From Sphagnum magellanicum (Eukaryota; Streptophyta; Sphagnopsida; Sphagnales; Sphagnaceae): a stretch of 64,000 bases of DNA. Shown here piece by piece: positions 12,594 through 24,488 of the stretch. The DNA is taken from NCBI GenBank assembly GCA_021904315.1, contig CM038910.1, positions 5,642,001 to 5,706,000 of the forward strand, given 5' to 3'. Positions within the stretch are counted from its first letter, which is position 1; the number at the start of each line of letters is the position of its first letter. The notes below the pieces were generated by a model. That model searched no databases. It had not been told where the DNA came from and saw only the letters and a list, made by a program, of their open reading frames with translations. Both the position numbers and the translations under genes were made by a program.

Positions 12594-13606
12594 CACTACT
12601 AGAAAAGTTGGTTTTTTTTACTAGTAAATTTGGTCAAAATATATCCAATTTGAATAGGGGTCAAAAAGACCACTCCATCATTTTGGACAAATCAATTTTG
12701 ACATGTCCATTATGATTGGGGTGGTTGTTGTGATTGGTAGGGTATCGACCATTTGATTGGTCAAATTTCTACCGGTATAAAAAAAAACAATTTGTAGCCA
12801 GTAGGTAGGTAGGTAGGTAGGTACATTGTAAAAAGGCAAGCAGGTAGGTGGTAGCCTACCGTACCCTATCCTATTTGACCTACCTTAACCTGAGTTAATA
12901 TATCCTACTTAACCTACCCTACCCACCTTAGCCCCTTAATCATGTACATAGGTTACAATTGAACATTTGGCCTCCCTAACAATAAACCAAGTTCTTAACC
13001 AATGGACCTCACGATCAAAATGTGGTCAACTTTTGTCAATTTTTTTATTTCACATGTTTATTTCGACACATCATTACAAGACCATGAGGTACGAAGGTAG
13101 GAAGGTTGTAGGAGATACGTGGGCGAGTGGGTGCGTAAGTAGGTAGGTGGTGGGTGAATAGGTAAATAGGTAGGTGGGTGGGTGGGTGGATAGTATTTAT
13201 GTAAATAGGTGGATGGGTATATAGGTAATACATGTATGTAAGTAGATGTGTGGGTAGGTAAGTATGTAATACATCCATGTAGGTGGGCAGATGGGTAAGT
13301 AGGTAGGTAGGTATGTAATAAACATAAAATGTCCCATTTGATTAAATAACATTGGTCATTTTGAGTAATGATGTCAATTTTTTATGTTCAATTTGATTAG
13401 ATGTCCAATTTTATTAAAACCCATTAGCTATTTTGACCAGGTTGGTTTAACTTGACTAGATATATTGGTCAAATAAGTCATTATAATCAAGTTGATTGGT
13501 CAAAAAAATGTGCTTCAAGCCCCTAATCAAAATGGACATGTCCATTAGTTAAAAAAAACTAGTTAGTCAACTTGAACGGTTTGAAAAACCACTTTTTTTA
13601 GTAGTG
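12594..13606. mobile_element. CACTA-like non-autonomous transposon inside the LINE
   Basis: The left end is CACTACTAGAAAAGTTGG and the reverse complement of the right end is CACTACTAAAAAAAGTGG. The similarity continues inward (both arms contain GACATGTCCATT followed by a GATT-GGGG stretch), so the inverted repeats are long but diverged. No clear 3-bp target duplication remains (TTC against TGT). LINE coding remnants resume on both sides. The interior holds GGTA-type simple repeats and no protein. Confidence 0.75.
12801..13320. repeat. (GGTA)n and GGTA/GGTG microsatellite tracts
   Basis: A pure GGTA run lies near 12803-12823, and a long imperfect GGTA/GGTG/AGTA tract covers about 13090-13320. 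They produce open frames full of Thr-Pro-Leu-Tyr on the minus strand that are not genes. Similar weaker tracts lie near 2440, 33650 and 34020. Confidence 0.9.
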
Positions 13607-14774
13607 TGTTATATCCCACAAATCTCCAACCTTTCACAAACCCACCTTATGGAGTTCTTGTGCCCTCAAGATTGAAAGACCAAATTCTTTTCCTCTAAAT
13701 GTTGAACTCCACCATAAGTTGACATTCCTAATCAATTTGGCCAAATGTGGTGGTGTGAACTATAAAATGCCCACTATGCATTTTCAAGCCCTCATTGTCT
13801 ATCCTTCTACCTTTGAGCATGGGGGAGGTTTTTTACCAAAGCCTAGTTCAAGTCCATTGTCCATTGCTTATGTCGTGAAGGTTTGCATTTCATTAATTTG
13901 AATTGCAACATAGTCTTAAGGTTAGACTTGCTTGGCTCCACTACTAAAACCACCCATTTGCATAATAAGGTTGAAAGAACATCCTTTGGATCTATAACTC
14001 TGAGACCATCAATGCACTTCTATGCACAACAATTAAACTAATTCACCCTAGCTTTGGTGTGGTGTTTATTCCTAGACCATTGGTAATTCCATAGTAAGGA
14101 TTTGCATTTGCCACTATTTTTTTGTAACCCCCCGATACACTTATGAAAAACTAGAGTGTGGAAGCCAACACAAATATCACAACCATTATTCTACTAGCTA
14201 GGGGAAGTTGGAAATAACTCCAAAATCAAAGTTTGTGTTATAGTTTTTTCACCAAAAATTGATTTGCATCTTTGACATCTAGATTAAGTCCCAATGGGAC
14301 CCCTAAAAGTTTGGACATTTCACCTTCTTTAGCCCATTCCACTTGAAGGGGTTTATACAACCTAACCTTTTCTTCACCTTTTTGTAGCTCCAGTTTGCCA
14401 GGGATTTTCCCCAATTGAGTTCAAGCCCACTAATGAATAAAAAGTCTTCCAAAAAATTTACAACCTTGCGTAGGTTGCTTTCTTTCCCTATGACAAAAAA
14501 GGTACTGTTGAAACATACTATGATATGGTATGAAACTTGGAACCTCTAGGGAAGTGAATCCTTGTAATTACCCTAGTTGATTTAACGATTTTCAACATAT
14601 GATTTAACACTTAAGCTCCTAGAAGGAATAAATACGAAGCTGGTGGGCACCTTTGACATACACCCCTTTATATTTCAAAGAATTTCAAAATGCCACCATA
14701 AAGGCAAATCATAGCCTCAGCTTTTTTGAAAAACAACCTCACCATTCCTAAAAATGTTTTTGCCATGCCTAACT

Positions 14775-15858
14775 TGACGCACCCCCAACTCCTCAAGGGA
14801 CTCCAATGTGAGCCCAAGTAGAAAGTAGCGGAATAAGGAGGAGTTGGAGCACGCTCCCTAGCTCACAACCCTTTGAAGGGTAGAGGGGCGGGTTGGAGCT
14901 CCGGGATGGGACTAGGAAGAGTGGACAAGCTTGACTCACTCACACGGACCCTCCATCAACCACTCCAAGTGGTTAGTCCAAAGTTGGAGCACCTTTGGTG
15001 CTAGGAAGAGCCACGGCTCGGACCTTGGGGAAACCATCACCTTCCCCTTTAGAACTCATCATGGAACCTTTTTGGTGTTGGGACAAGCCACGGGTGAACT
15101 CGGACTCACTTTGAACACACACACACTCCGGGCTCGGGAATAAGCCACCACCTCACTCCCTTGGTGGGGAAGCCAACATCTCCCCCCCCTTGGGGAAGCC
15201 AACCACTTCCCCCCTTATAGTTTACTCTGCAGCTCTCCACGGAGGCTACATCCAAATGGCTATTTTTCCCGGGACTCTCGAGTGGGAGTCCCGAAATCGC
15301 GCCAAATGGGACTCCCGGGACTTTGGAGCCCCATAACTTTGCGAGCAGACTTCGGATCGCAATGTGGTCTAAAGCAAAGTTGTAGATCTCGTCGAGACCT
15401 TTTCAACGGTATGTCGCACGTTCTCTACAGCCAAGTATTTCGGGTCGATTCCCGACTTTTAGTCGTCGGGAGTCAAAACTGGCAGACTCCCGGGAATTCG
15501 ACTCCCGACCCTTCTTTTGGCCATAACTTGTGTTACAGATGTCTGAATGAGAAATGCGAGCCCATTTTAGACATCTACGCTTCAAGAGCTTTCCATTGAT
15601 ATAAAGAACGCCACAATCCATTGAGGTTTGACCCCTGCAATTGCTCTCTGAAGTTTCGGGAGTCCCTTTGGGACTCCAACTTTCACCAACTCCCAACGTG
15701 GGAGTTCACTTGGGAGTGTGAGGGTTCACTCCCTCACACTCTTTGGACTCTTTGCACTCCCGGGAGCATGTGATGTGACTCCCGAGTCTATTACTAGGCC
15801 CGCAACCTTGCAACCCCCCCCCTTGCCTTGGTCGCAAGCCAAGGCTAGGGTTGCGACA
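14775..15858 (+). mobile_element. Solo LTR of about 1084 bp inside the LINE reverse transcriptase
   Basis: The block starts TGACGCACCCCC and ends GGTTGCGACA, so it has TG...CA ends, and its first and last ten bases are near inverted repeats. The flanks CTAACT (14769-14774) and CCAACT (15859-15864) look like a target duplication with one change. The LINE frame (ALEQL on one side, KLGMAKTFLG on the other) is cut exactly here. The block is much more GC-rich than its surroundings, with repeated GGGACTCCCGGG words, a TATAAAG at about 15600, and no gag or pol. Orientation is inferred from the TGACGCACCCC start and is tentative. Confidence 0.78.
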
Positions 15859-18050
15859 CCAACTGTTCCAAGGCCCAAAACATGAAATCTTAACATAATT
15901 TGTCATATGTTTTTGCAAAGTCTAACTTAAGCAAGACCATTAGTTGGTTAGACCATTTAGCCCAATCTAAAATTTCATGAATCAAAAATACATTGTCTAA
16001 AATGTACCTCAACCATAGAAAGGTTGTCTAACCTATTGCACTACCTCCATGAGGGTTGGTTGGAGTCTTTGTTGCAAAGCTTTAACAAAAAAAATTGTAA
16101 ACCATGTTCAAATGTTATAGGGCGTTAATTAGTTAAATTCTCTTTTGCTCCAGCTTTAAATAAGAGGTTGATCATGCCTTTGTTCACACCTTTGGGAGTT
16201 GACCATCCTTCATTACAATGTTAATCATGTTGAAATAGTCTTCTCCAATGATGTCCCAAAATGTGGTGTAGATCATTCAATAACTACACCATTCAATTTT
16301 TGGGATTTACCTTTGGCCATAGCTTTTGGAGCTCTATGTAGTTCCTTTAGTAAGATTGGGGTGAACAATGTGTCATTTATTACATCCATGAATCTTCTTG
16401 GCATAGCACCCAAGATTCTTGATCTGAATGTGCATTATTCATGTGATTCTTCTAATGTTTTATATAATTTTTGGTAGAGTTAACAACAAATAGACCTACT
16501 GGGTTTTAATTTTACTACATTGAAAAATTCTTTGGATATAGAATTACCAAATTGCTTCCATGTTTAATCTAAGAACATATTTTTTACCTTGTTGTTTTTA
16601 CCTTTTCTAATGTTTGAATTTAACCCCTCAAGCCCCCTACTTTCTCTTGCAACTTTTTATCATGCACGCAATTTTGAAACTCACCTTGCCCCAATTCTTG
16701 CATCAACATTCTTTCTTCCCATCAAACAACTTTTTAGCTTTACGCTTGTAGAGTTTTTTATAAAATGTAATTACAGACTTTATTTTTGTGAAGAAATTAA
16801 CCCCTACTAAATGTGATTACCATATGCTGCAAATTTGGTCTTTAGTTTCTTCAAAGTGCTGAATGTTCATTTTCCATTTGGAAGGCCACTTTGGGGTAGC
16901 TTTTAGGTTTGCCACCTAAGAGATTACATAATGGTCAAACCTGACTCCATCCCCTTTAATAGTGTACTACAACAAGTTGCATGATTGATGCCATTGGAGG
17001 TTACTAGGCATGTGCACCCTATCTAGCTTTGCCATGATTTGTTTATTCCCTAATATTTGGTTGTTTCATGAATATTGAGATTCCCTTCTAATCTTGTTGA
17101 TCATTTTGTGATTCCCAATCTACCACTTTTAATGTTTCCTGAGAGAACCTTTCTTTTTCAGAAGTGAACCTACTGCAACTTGATGATTTGTTTACAACTT
17201 ATTTTAGCATGTTGAAATCTTCACAAAGTAACTAGTTGGAATCACTATAAATTTCAGCTTTCATCATCTCCCATAGGTTACAATGATCAATTGGATTATT
17301 TGGCGCATATATGTTGAAGATACCTAAGTTCCCACATGGAAGACCATTTAATTTCAACATGTGCACCTGATTTCCCCCAATGGTTTTGTACTCAACTACA
17401 ATGTTTTCCCATTTGGGCACAATCAAGATCAGGTTTTGCTTTTACCAACTGTACCTTGTTGGAGCTTTGAAGAGTAACTCTCCTTTGCCTCTACCACCCA
17501 CATGTGTGCCCTAGGCCAAATTTGCTTCCCAATTCTTGTTGCCCTATCTTTATGAAGTTTGTGCTCTTGAAGACAAATGAAGTCCACATGTGAAACAAGC
17601 CCTCTAACATAATTGCCCAGCTTGTGAACCTCCCCATCCATGTTGAGCCCTCTAATATTGTAGGACAACATGTGTACCTACCTTCATGTTCAACTTTTAC
17701 GCTTATGGGGAGTTAATATGCAAGCTCTTATCCCATTGAAGCTTTTAAAAATTCTTCCAAAACCCCAAATATCACAAAATGAGCTAAGGGAAGAGATTGA
17801 TTTTGTCCTTGATGGAGCCAAAAACTTGTTGCTTCTAGCCACCATCTTCATGTTTTTCACTGAATTCATTTTAATCTATAATCATGTTCCCTTCAACACC
17901 CTCTCCAAATGAATCCAATAGTTATAGGTTTTGCCTTTGGGCTTTTATTATTCCATTCAAATCCTTTAACATTCTAGTTGCCTTAATTGAGTTGTTTAGA
18001 CCAAGGTGAAAAAATCCACCTCCCTTTCCCGGCCATGTTAAAGTAAATGA

Positions 18051-20400
18051 ATAAAATTGAGCTACAATTCTTTGAGCACCACCTAGAGCTATTCCTTTTG
18101 TTGAAAAACCATTTTGATGAACAAGCCCTTATCACCAAAACCGTTCCCTCCTAATTGTTATTGAACCAAAGGATTTTCACCAAGTTACAACGACTTCTCC
18201 TTGATTATAAGGTGTTTTGTGACTTCTTGCCCTTAGGTGATAGGAACCACAAGGTTGTCCTTGAATGTATAATTGATTAGTTCTTGTGTAAGAGTTCATT
18301 AGTTGAATTATGACTATATCCGTTTATACCCCTTTGGTTGTATCCCCTCAAATTCTATTTCAATTTCTGAATGTTCTATCTCATCTATCTCATTTGCACC
18401 TCTTTTAGATCCTCCCCATCACCTCAAAGAATGATTAACATTTTATTGTGGCAAGTTAATGTGACTTGAAATATAATCTTTTAACACATGTGTCATAGAT
18501 TTTTTATAAAAATAATTATCTTTATTAGGATAATGACAATAAAGGTTTAGGTTTTTAAAAGCATGTTCATAGGGGTATAATATATCTTTTATCTTAGGCT
18601 AAGTTAATATGAAGATAAATTAGGTTGTAAGTAGAAGCACCTAAAATTGTCATTGTCCTTCTGTTTTTCACATGTGAAAAAATAAAATGTATTTTATGGT
18701 GATGAAATAATGTCACATAAAACATAACCTTTGACACATGGTATTGGCTTTATCTTAATGACATAGCCGACCTTTCCATATAAAGATAATGATAATGAAT
18801 GATTAGGGGTGATAAGGCATGGTTCACACAATAGGTCAATGTCAAAATTAGGTTGACAATTGATATCTACTAATAAATTTTTAATTTTAAAGAAGTCCAA
18901 AAATTACAATTACACTTACAACAAGTTGTGCATCCTCTTGTCTTTTGCCAAAAATTGAGTGTAAGGTAGTTCACCAAGAATTGTTTTTAACAAAAACTTA
19001 TTTCAATGGTTTTAGATTTTTTTACATTAATATAATAAAATTGTGACCTTGTAAATAGGGTGTGTTTCTTCAACAAACAAATCTTGTAATTGAAGATAAA
19101 AATAATATTTTTTGTTGAAAAAACTTATGTTGTATGTCTTTAAAGGGACATGTGATTGCCTATAATGTGGGTACTTAACTGGAGCTATGAAATCCATCCT
19201 TCAATACTACAATCCTCAGGACTTAGTCACTTTAATTCATGAGAGTTTGACCATTGAATTCTAGTGTATTATCAGTTTCAAATAGCTAGTTGTAGTGTTC
19301 TTCATTTTTTGGTATTCAAATCTATGATATCGCAAGAGATATGTTATCGCTCTGGCCATATGGAAGTATTTTACAAATTGGTAATATGTATTTTATGCAA
19401 GTACATTCAAATTTCATTAATGTTGTATAGTGGTGATTGCCATCATGGAAATTGCAATGTGTTTAACTATGATGCTACATGGTACTGTCATGCAACATAC
19501 TTGTGATGAAGACATATGGGATGAAACCCTAATGTGGATGGAACAATGTTGTCAATTGTTGAAAGTAGAAAACAACATATTCTTGGTAGTTGATGGTGAA
19601 GTGTACCAAGAATATCTTTGGTGTTCTGGATATTTTTTACGCATATTTGTTTGTTTACACCCATAATGTGCATTATGTGTTTTTTTTTTTAATGGTGCCT
19701 ATTGTGTTGTTGTGTTTTCATTAGGTGCATTTCTTGTGGTGTGGCTATGTTTGCATGGGTGTCTTGATGGATGTCAATCAAGGATCTAGAAGAAATAAGG
19801 AGGATAAAAGGCAGAGTTGTTAGGAGGAGCAGATGGGCTTTTTCTTCTACAAGTTTTTAGGATGTGTGGAGAGATAAGTGGCAATTTCTTGCATTTTGAT
19901 GAATATAGAGTGTAAGTTTGTACAATGTGGCTTCTTTGTGTTGAAGCAATGCAATCTCTGTTGTGCCATGTGCTTCAATAGTTAGATGTTAGTTGTAGGA
20001 ATAACTTTAAAGGTTGATGAACAAGGGGATGATGAAAATTTTGAAGGATTTTGAAAGTAGTCATCCTAAATTTTCGAAGTGTGTTGTAACATCTTTTGTG
20101 TTTAAATGTAGTGTGGTAGTTTTAATTTCATGAAAAAGTACCCTTAAGATTGGAAACTTTGAAAGAATATTTGTGTCAATTTAGGTCCATAATTGTTGGT
20201 GATGGTTATTTGAGGGACTAGGTTCTCCATTGTCAAATTCATGAATAAGCTTATGTGGGATGGGAGTCTTTAGATTGTTTGTATTTAGGTTAATGTTGTT
20301 TGTTTTCGTGATTGAGTTGTTGTGTTCCTAATGTTGAAAAAAATCATAGGAACTTATGTTTTTAGGGGATTCAAGGGAATGTGTTCCATTTTACTTTTAG
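18051..20400. other. Intergenic DNA, no gene recognised
   Basis: AT-rich sequence with only short frames. Two overlapping frames at 19264-19666 have no family character that I recognise. I see no exon structure or element ends. Confidence 0.5.
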
Positions 20401-21772
20401 TGTGGATTTGTGAAGGGAAACACTCAACATGGGTTACTATGGTTTGTTATTACTGAGAAAACCGGACATGACTAGTTAAACTCAAGAGAGTGAGATTAGA
20501 GTGATTTGACCTAGAGACCCTCAATTTTAGATTCTTGTGTAAATAGCAAGAGTTTTTCTAGAATTTAAAGCATAATATTGATGTTACTTAGAAAATAGGG
20601 CTATAATCATATCCACATAGGTGCATGTTTCACATTGAATTGATCTATTGGGCATTGTGTGTGCCCCTGTTTTTGGTATCATAGCAAGTTCAATCCAGTG
20701 CAAAGTTGATGCAAAAATATAAGGTAATGATGAGTTGTTGTTAGTAGGATGAATTACAAAATCACCATCGCTGAATTTGATTAACGTCACTTGAGGGACA
20801 TCCACCTCTAGGTACATTGGTAATACATATCTCTAGCTTTTCTATAGTCAAGATCGTAAGGTTTGATCTTGGAGAAGGAAGACAAGGGAATATTGCAATT
20901 GGAGTAGCATCATCAAAGTTTTTCATCCAAACAACAATATGGTTGAAAATTTTGCACATGATGATTAGAGCTAGGTCCCCATCAACACAAGTAGCTCCAA
21001 GTTTTTCTACATTTCTAGATGGCCTTATTAATCAAAGTGAGAAATTTTGAAAGCTTCATGAGAACATTAATAACATACCTAGATTAGAAGACATTTGGAT
21101 ACTTATAGATCCACTACCATTGGGAAGTTCTAATAAATTCTTCAAGCTTGAATGCAATAGTGAATTTAAAGAGGGAGACATAATCGTTAAAGTAGAACTT
21201 TCAAGCTTTGTTGTTTCTGTGCTAAGCTAGAGGTTTTGTTGAATTAAAGAAGGGGCTTTGAGTTGGCCTCATGCAAGTTCTAATGAGATAAGTTTCAATA
21301 ACAAGATTTAAGGCAACAAAAAAGGAGGAGGAACGCAAAATAAACTTTGTAGTTTAAGGTGTGGGATAAAAGTTTGCATGATTAAAAGATTGCATGGAAA
21401 GTAGCTCCTAGTCCCAAGGAAAGGGCCTACTATAGATAAATCTTTTAATTCTTACATTTTTACCTTCTTTCATTTAAAGACTAAGAAACTGCCACCATAT
21501 GCTAGAAACATTTGTCATCGTGAAGACATATGCGAATGTTGAGGAAATGCGTGTAGTTACCAAGGATGTTGAGAGGGTTCTTGGTGAACTATGTGAGATG
21601 CCACTTGAACCTCTCAAAGAGGAATGTGAAGAAGGTATGACTGCTAACATAGGATTGGAAAAGCATGTGTTTGCTCTAAATGAATCATTTATAAAAAAAT
21701 TCAAGGGATTTTCATATGGTGTAGGAACCATACCACAAATTCCTAATAGTTTTAGTGTGTCAAATATAGTTT
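20400..21772. other. Unrecognised, possibly decayed coding DNA
   Basis: A plus-strand frame (21499-21770) has ordinary amino-acid composition with Glu/Lys-rich helical character (VTKDVERVLGELCEMPLEPL), unlike the AT-driven frames around it. It resembles the style of a retroelement gag region, but I cannot name it. On the minus strand, frames at 20959-20762 and 20817-20584 would join by one frameshift near 20815. None has a start, splice structure or motif strong enough for a gene call. The frame runs at its right end into the stub of the hydrolase-fusion gene. Confidence 0.35.
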
Positions 21773-22683
21773 GTCAACAAAACTTACTTGGAGTGCTTGT
21801 CTTGGTAATCATTGACATTGGACAATGAATGCCAACAACCCTATGTGGAGACATCTATGGATTTTCATATGTTAAGTGTATATTAGAAAAAATCTTGTTA
21901 TATGTAACCATTGAAGTTGTAACTACATGCAACTCCATGTAACTACTTGTCATTTGCAACTTTGTTTTATCATTTTTGCAACTAGTCACCGTCTTTTAAA
22001 CTTACGATTATTTTTGTGATTATGGTGCGATCATTAAATTACACATCCTTTCATATTGAATATCATATTGAATTTTACATCCAAGAATAGGCTCTTATGT
22101 TTATTTAGTTGCTTATTATGGTGTGTTTATACATTTGTTAATGTACATCGAGGTTTTGTGAACTACATTAAAAGTATATTATAAAGATTTTATTCAAGGT
22201 ATATTAAGCATATTCGACTATATTATGGGCATATTGAATTTTTAAAAAATCACTCTCATTTTGTATGGTTCATTTAAAAATACACCATCTTTATTAAGCT
22301 ATAATTAAATTATATTACCAAGGTCATATTAATATGATATAATTGTTGTATTAAGTTAGCATTAATTATCTAACAAGTATTATTTTCAAATAATTCATTA
22401 GTTAATATAAAGTATGAACTAAAAAATGTATTTAATCATTTAAATACATTAAAAATAATAAAAAATAATTAAATAATCAGTTATTATTTATTAGTTACTT
22501 CAAAACTTTTTGTTGATTAATTAGGTATTAAATTATAAATTGATACAATAATTAAACATTATTCATGAATTATTCATATTAATTACTTGATTAATTAGGA
22601 AATATGAAATAATAGTTAGTTGATTAAAAATTACTTTAATTTTAGCAACAAGTCATTTAATATGTAAATAAATAATCTCCATT
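21773..22683 (+). pseudogene. 3' stub and 3' flank of the hydrolase-fusion gene (copy 0)
   Basis: From about 21773 the sequence matches the last 18 codons of copy X and its stop (QQNLLGVLVLVIIDIGQ against QENLPGAPVSIIIAIGQ). It then follows the X 3' flank (31960-32826) for about 850 bases, including the GTAAC/GCAAC-rich stretch and the AT-rich part. The homology ends near 22683, where glyoxalase II intron sequence starts. The upstream 3 kb of the gene is absent. This is a rearranged fragment, not a gene. Confidence 0.85.
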
Positions 22684-24488
22684 TTTCTTGCCAGAATCCA
22701 CCACTAGGAGGATACCCAAAATATGTACAATAGCTGTAGACACAGCATTTGGCACGGTTCTTAACCTAATGCATGGTACTCTGGACAGGGACCATGCTGG
22801 AGGCAACAATGGTATGAAGAAACTGCTTAAGGATGTGAAAGTATATGGAGGTGTGAAGGACAAAGTCGAGGGATGCACACATCCAGTACAGCATCCTGAT
22901 GAGTTTCCAATAAGTTCCAGCATCCGGGTTAAAGCGCTGGAGACTTCTTGGTATGTTAGCTTCTTTCCTTGGACCCCACATAATGGTTTGTCCCTTTACA
23001 GCACGGGTGTTTGTGGTCTAATCTTTTTCAGGCCTCACTTGCTTTTTGACAGTTTGGTGTGGATGTATGCAGTCATACTAAGGGGCACATCAGCTACTTT
23101 GTAACAAGCTTTGATCCTGATGACAAGCCTGCTGTGTTCACTGGTGACACACTGGTATATTTTTGATTGCATATATCACTCAATGTTATAGTGAATTGTC
23201 ATCACTCATCACATTTGCCCCACTTCTGTGTGAATAATGCTGGAAATTGTTTGGGATTGGAGAACAGACTTTAGTCAGATGGGTTGGTTATCAAAATGGG
23301 CATTCATTGGAAATGTTGAAGTTCATATATCTGCAGGCATCATTCCCCCAGGTTCTAGAGAGAAACGAAGGGGATCAGGGTAAGGAGGGTGATCAATATT
23401 TTCTGATTGACAGGTTTTTCTGGATCTTCCCAAGTGCATATTTGCTCATAGTGCATGTTGTTTGTTTTCTATGTCCACAGTTTATAGGGGGTTGTGGCAG
23501 ATTCTTTGAAGGAATGCCGGACCAGATGTACAAATCACTGTGTGTGACTCTTGCTTCCTTGCCACCTGATACTCGTGTATACTGTGGGCATGAGGTACAT
23601 TCAATCACATTTCTGGATCCTGAAACGTGTTTGTAAACATTAACCTTGTATTCAATTACTTTCCAGATGCTCATACCTTGAACTTAGAAGCATTAGTAAT
23701 AAGAAATTTTTGTGAATTTGAACATCTGCAAACCTCTTATACCATTTCCACTGATAATGAGGCTTATGTTTGTGAAACTGATTCTAATGGGTCTCTTCTG
23801 ATCAAGTCTACAGAGGTGCATAGGTCATGATGTCAAAAGTGCTTGTTGTGTCATCCAGGACAAGAGCTTTGTGAACACATTGTGGAAGCTATGAATGGAA
23901 TGCAGATAGATCAGCTTTCCCTCTTTGTGCAACATGCACGAGTCTTTCTTAAATGCTGGTCTTTCTTTTGTCACAGTATACCCAGAAGAACCTTGAGTTT
24001 GCAGCAACACAAAGACAAAAAAGCAATCGTGCCATCAACAATTGGAGATGAGCTGGAATTCAATCCCTTCATGAGGGTGGACAAGGAGTCACTACAGGTC
24101 ACTGGTTTCTCTCAATACTTTCCTGCTGAACTCTTGTGGAGTGCTCTTTCTTTAGAAAAGAACTAAATCAGAGGCACTGCTAGACTCAATGCTGGACCAT
24201 TTGTTAAGCAACAGAACAGTCATCTCTCTTTCCGATCTGTTCTGACATGAAGGCTTTTGCAGGTTATGTTCATCTGTGACCCCTGCTGTAGACTGCTCAA
24301 ATGCTTGTTTGCTGGGACTCAAGACCCTGGGCATGGATTAGATGCTGTCTGACATCTCCCTGAGTCCGCCATCTCTGTTAATAGTTCTTGGGGTTTGTGT
24401 ACATGCACAGGTTGCTACAGGCAAAGAATCACCAATTGACGTTATGGCAGCCTTGCGGCACATGAAGGACAATTTCAAAGGGCATTGA
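22684..24488 (+). pseudogene. Glyoxalase II (hydroxyacylglutathione hydrolase) pseudogene A
   Basis: Glyoxalase II hydrolyses S-D-lactoylglutathione in methylglyoxal detoxification and uses a metallo-beta-lactamase fold. Exons with good GT-AG sites and matching phases are 22789-22950 (DHAGGNNG...KVYGGVKDKVEGCT), 23073-23154 (HTKGHISYFV...FTGDTL), 23481-23594 ([20 protein letters not shown]...YCGHE), 23977-24097 (YTQKNLEFA...VPSTIGDELEFNPFMRVDKE) and 24411-24488 (ATGKESPIDVMAALRHMKDN, then stop). The residues D-H, C-H-T-K-G-H, G-D-T and G-H-E are all present. The gene lacks its 5' exons with the start and the THHHW part of the metal site, because the upstream DNA is the 3' flank of copy 0. In the exon at 23977 a deletion of about 60 bases, judged by remnants B and C, breaks the frame between NLEFA and DKKAIVPS. 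It is therefore dead as it stands. Confidence 0.87.

Larger units (their letters stand above)
11350..18050 (-). mobile_element. Decayed L1-type LINE, interrupted by two insertions
   Basis: The minus strand, read with frameshifts, gives the parts of a plant L1 element in order. First come remnants of an ORF1-like segment (about 18050-17680), then an endonuclease start LSYNIRGLN and ICLQEHKLHK (17671-17430), and NIYAPNNPIDHCNLWE followed by EDFNML (17426-17190). Next is reverse transcriptase: INLLFKAG, RYILDNVFLIHEILDWAK and LLKLDFAKTYDKL (16200-15900), then GVCQRCPPASYLFLLGA (about 14650). After that come ESNLRKVVNFLEDFLFISGL and ELNWGKSLANW (about 14450), and a C-terminal part with WALLCGIVLWSIWIKWND (11851-11525). 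Many stops and frameshifts show it is dead. The 3' end is set near the T-run at 11354-11361, and the 5' edge is uncertain. Insertions at 12594-13606 and 14775-15858 split it. Confidence 0.88.

Noticed and set aside
13045-13278. Minus-strand frame rich in Pro-Thr-His-Leu-Tyr
   Set aside because: It is a translation of the GGTA/GGTG microsatellite, so its regularity comes from the repeat and not from a protein.
19264-19673. Overlapping frames in three reading frames
   Set aside because: AT-rich DNA with no family resemblance, and the frames conflict with each other.
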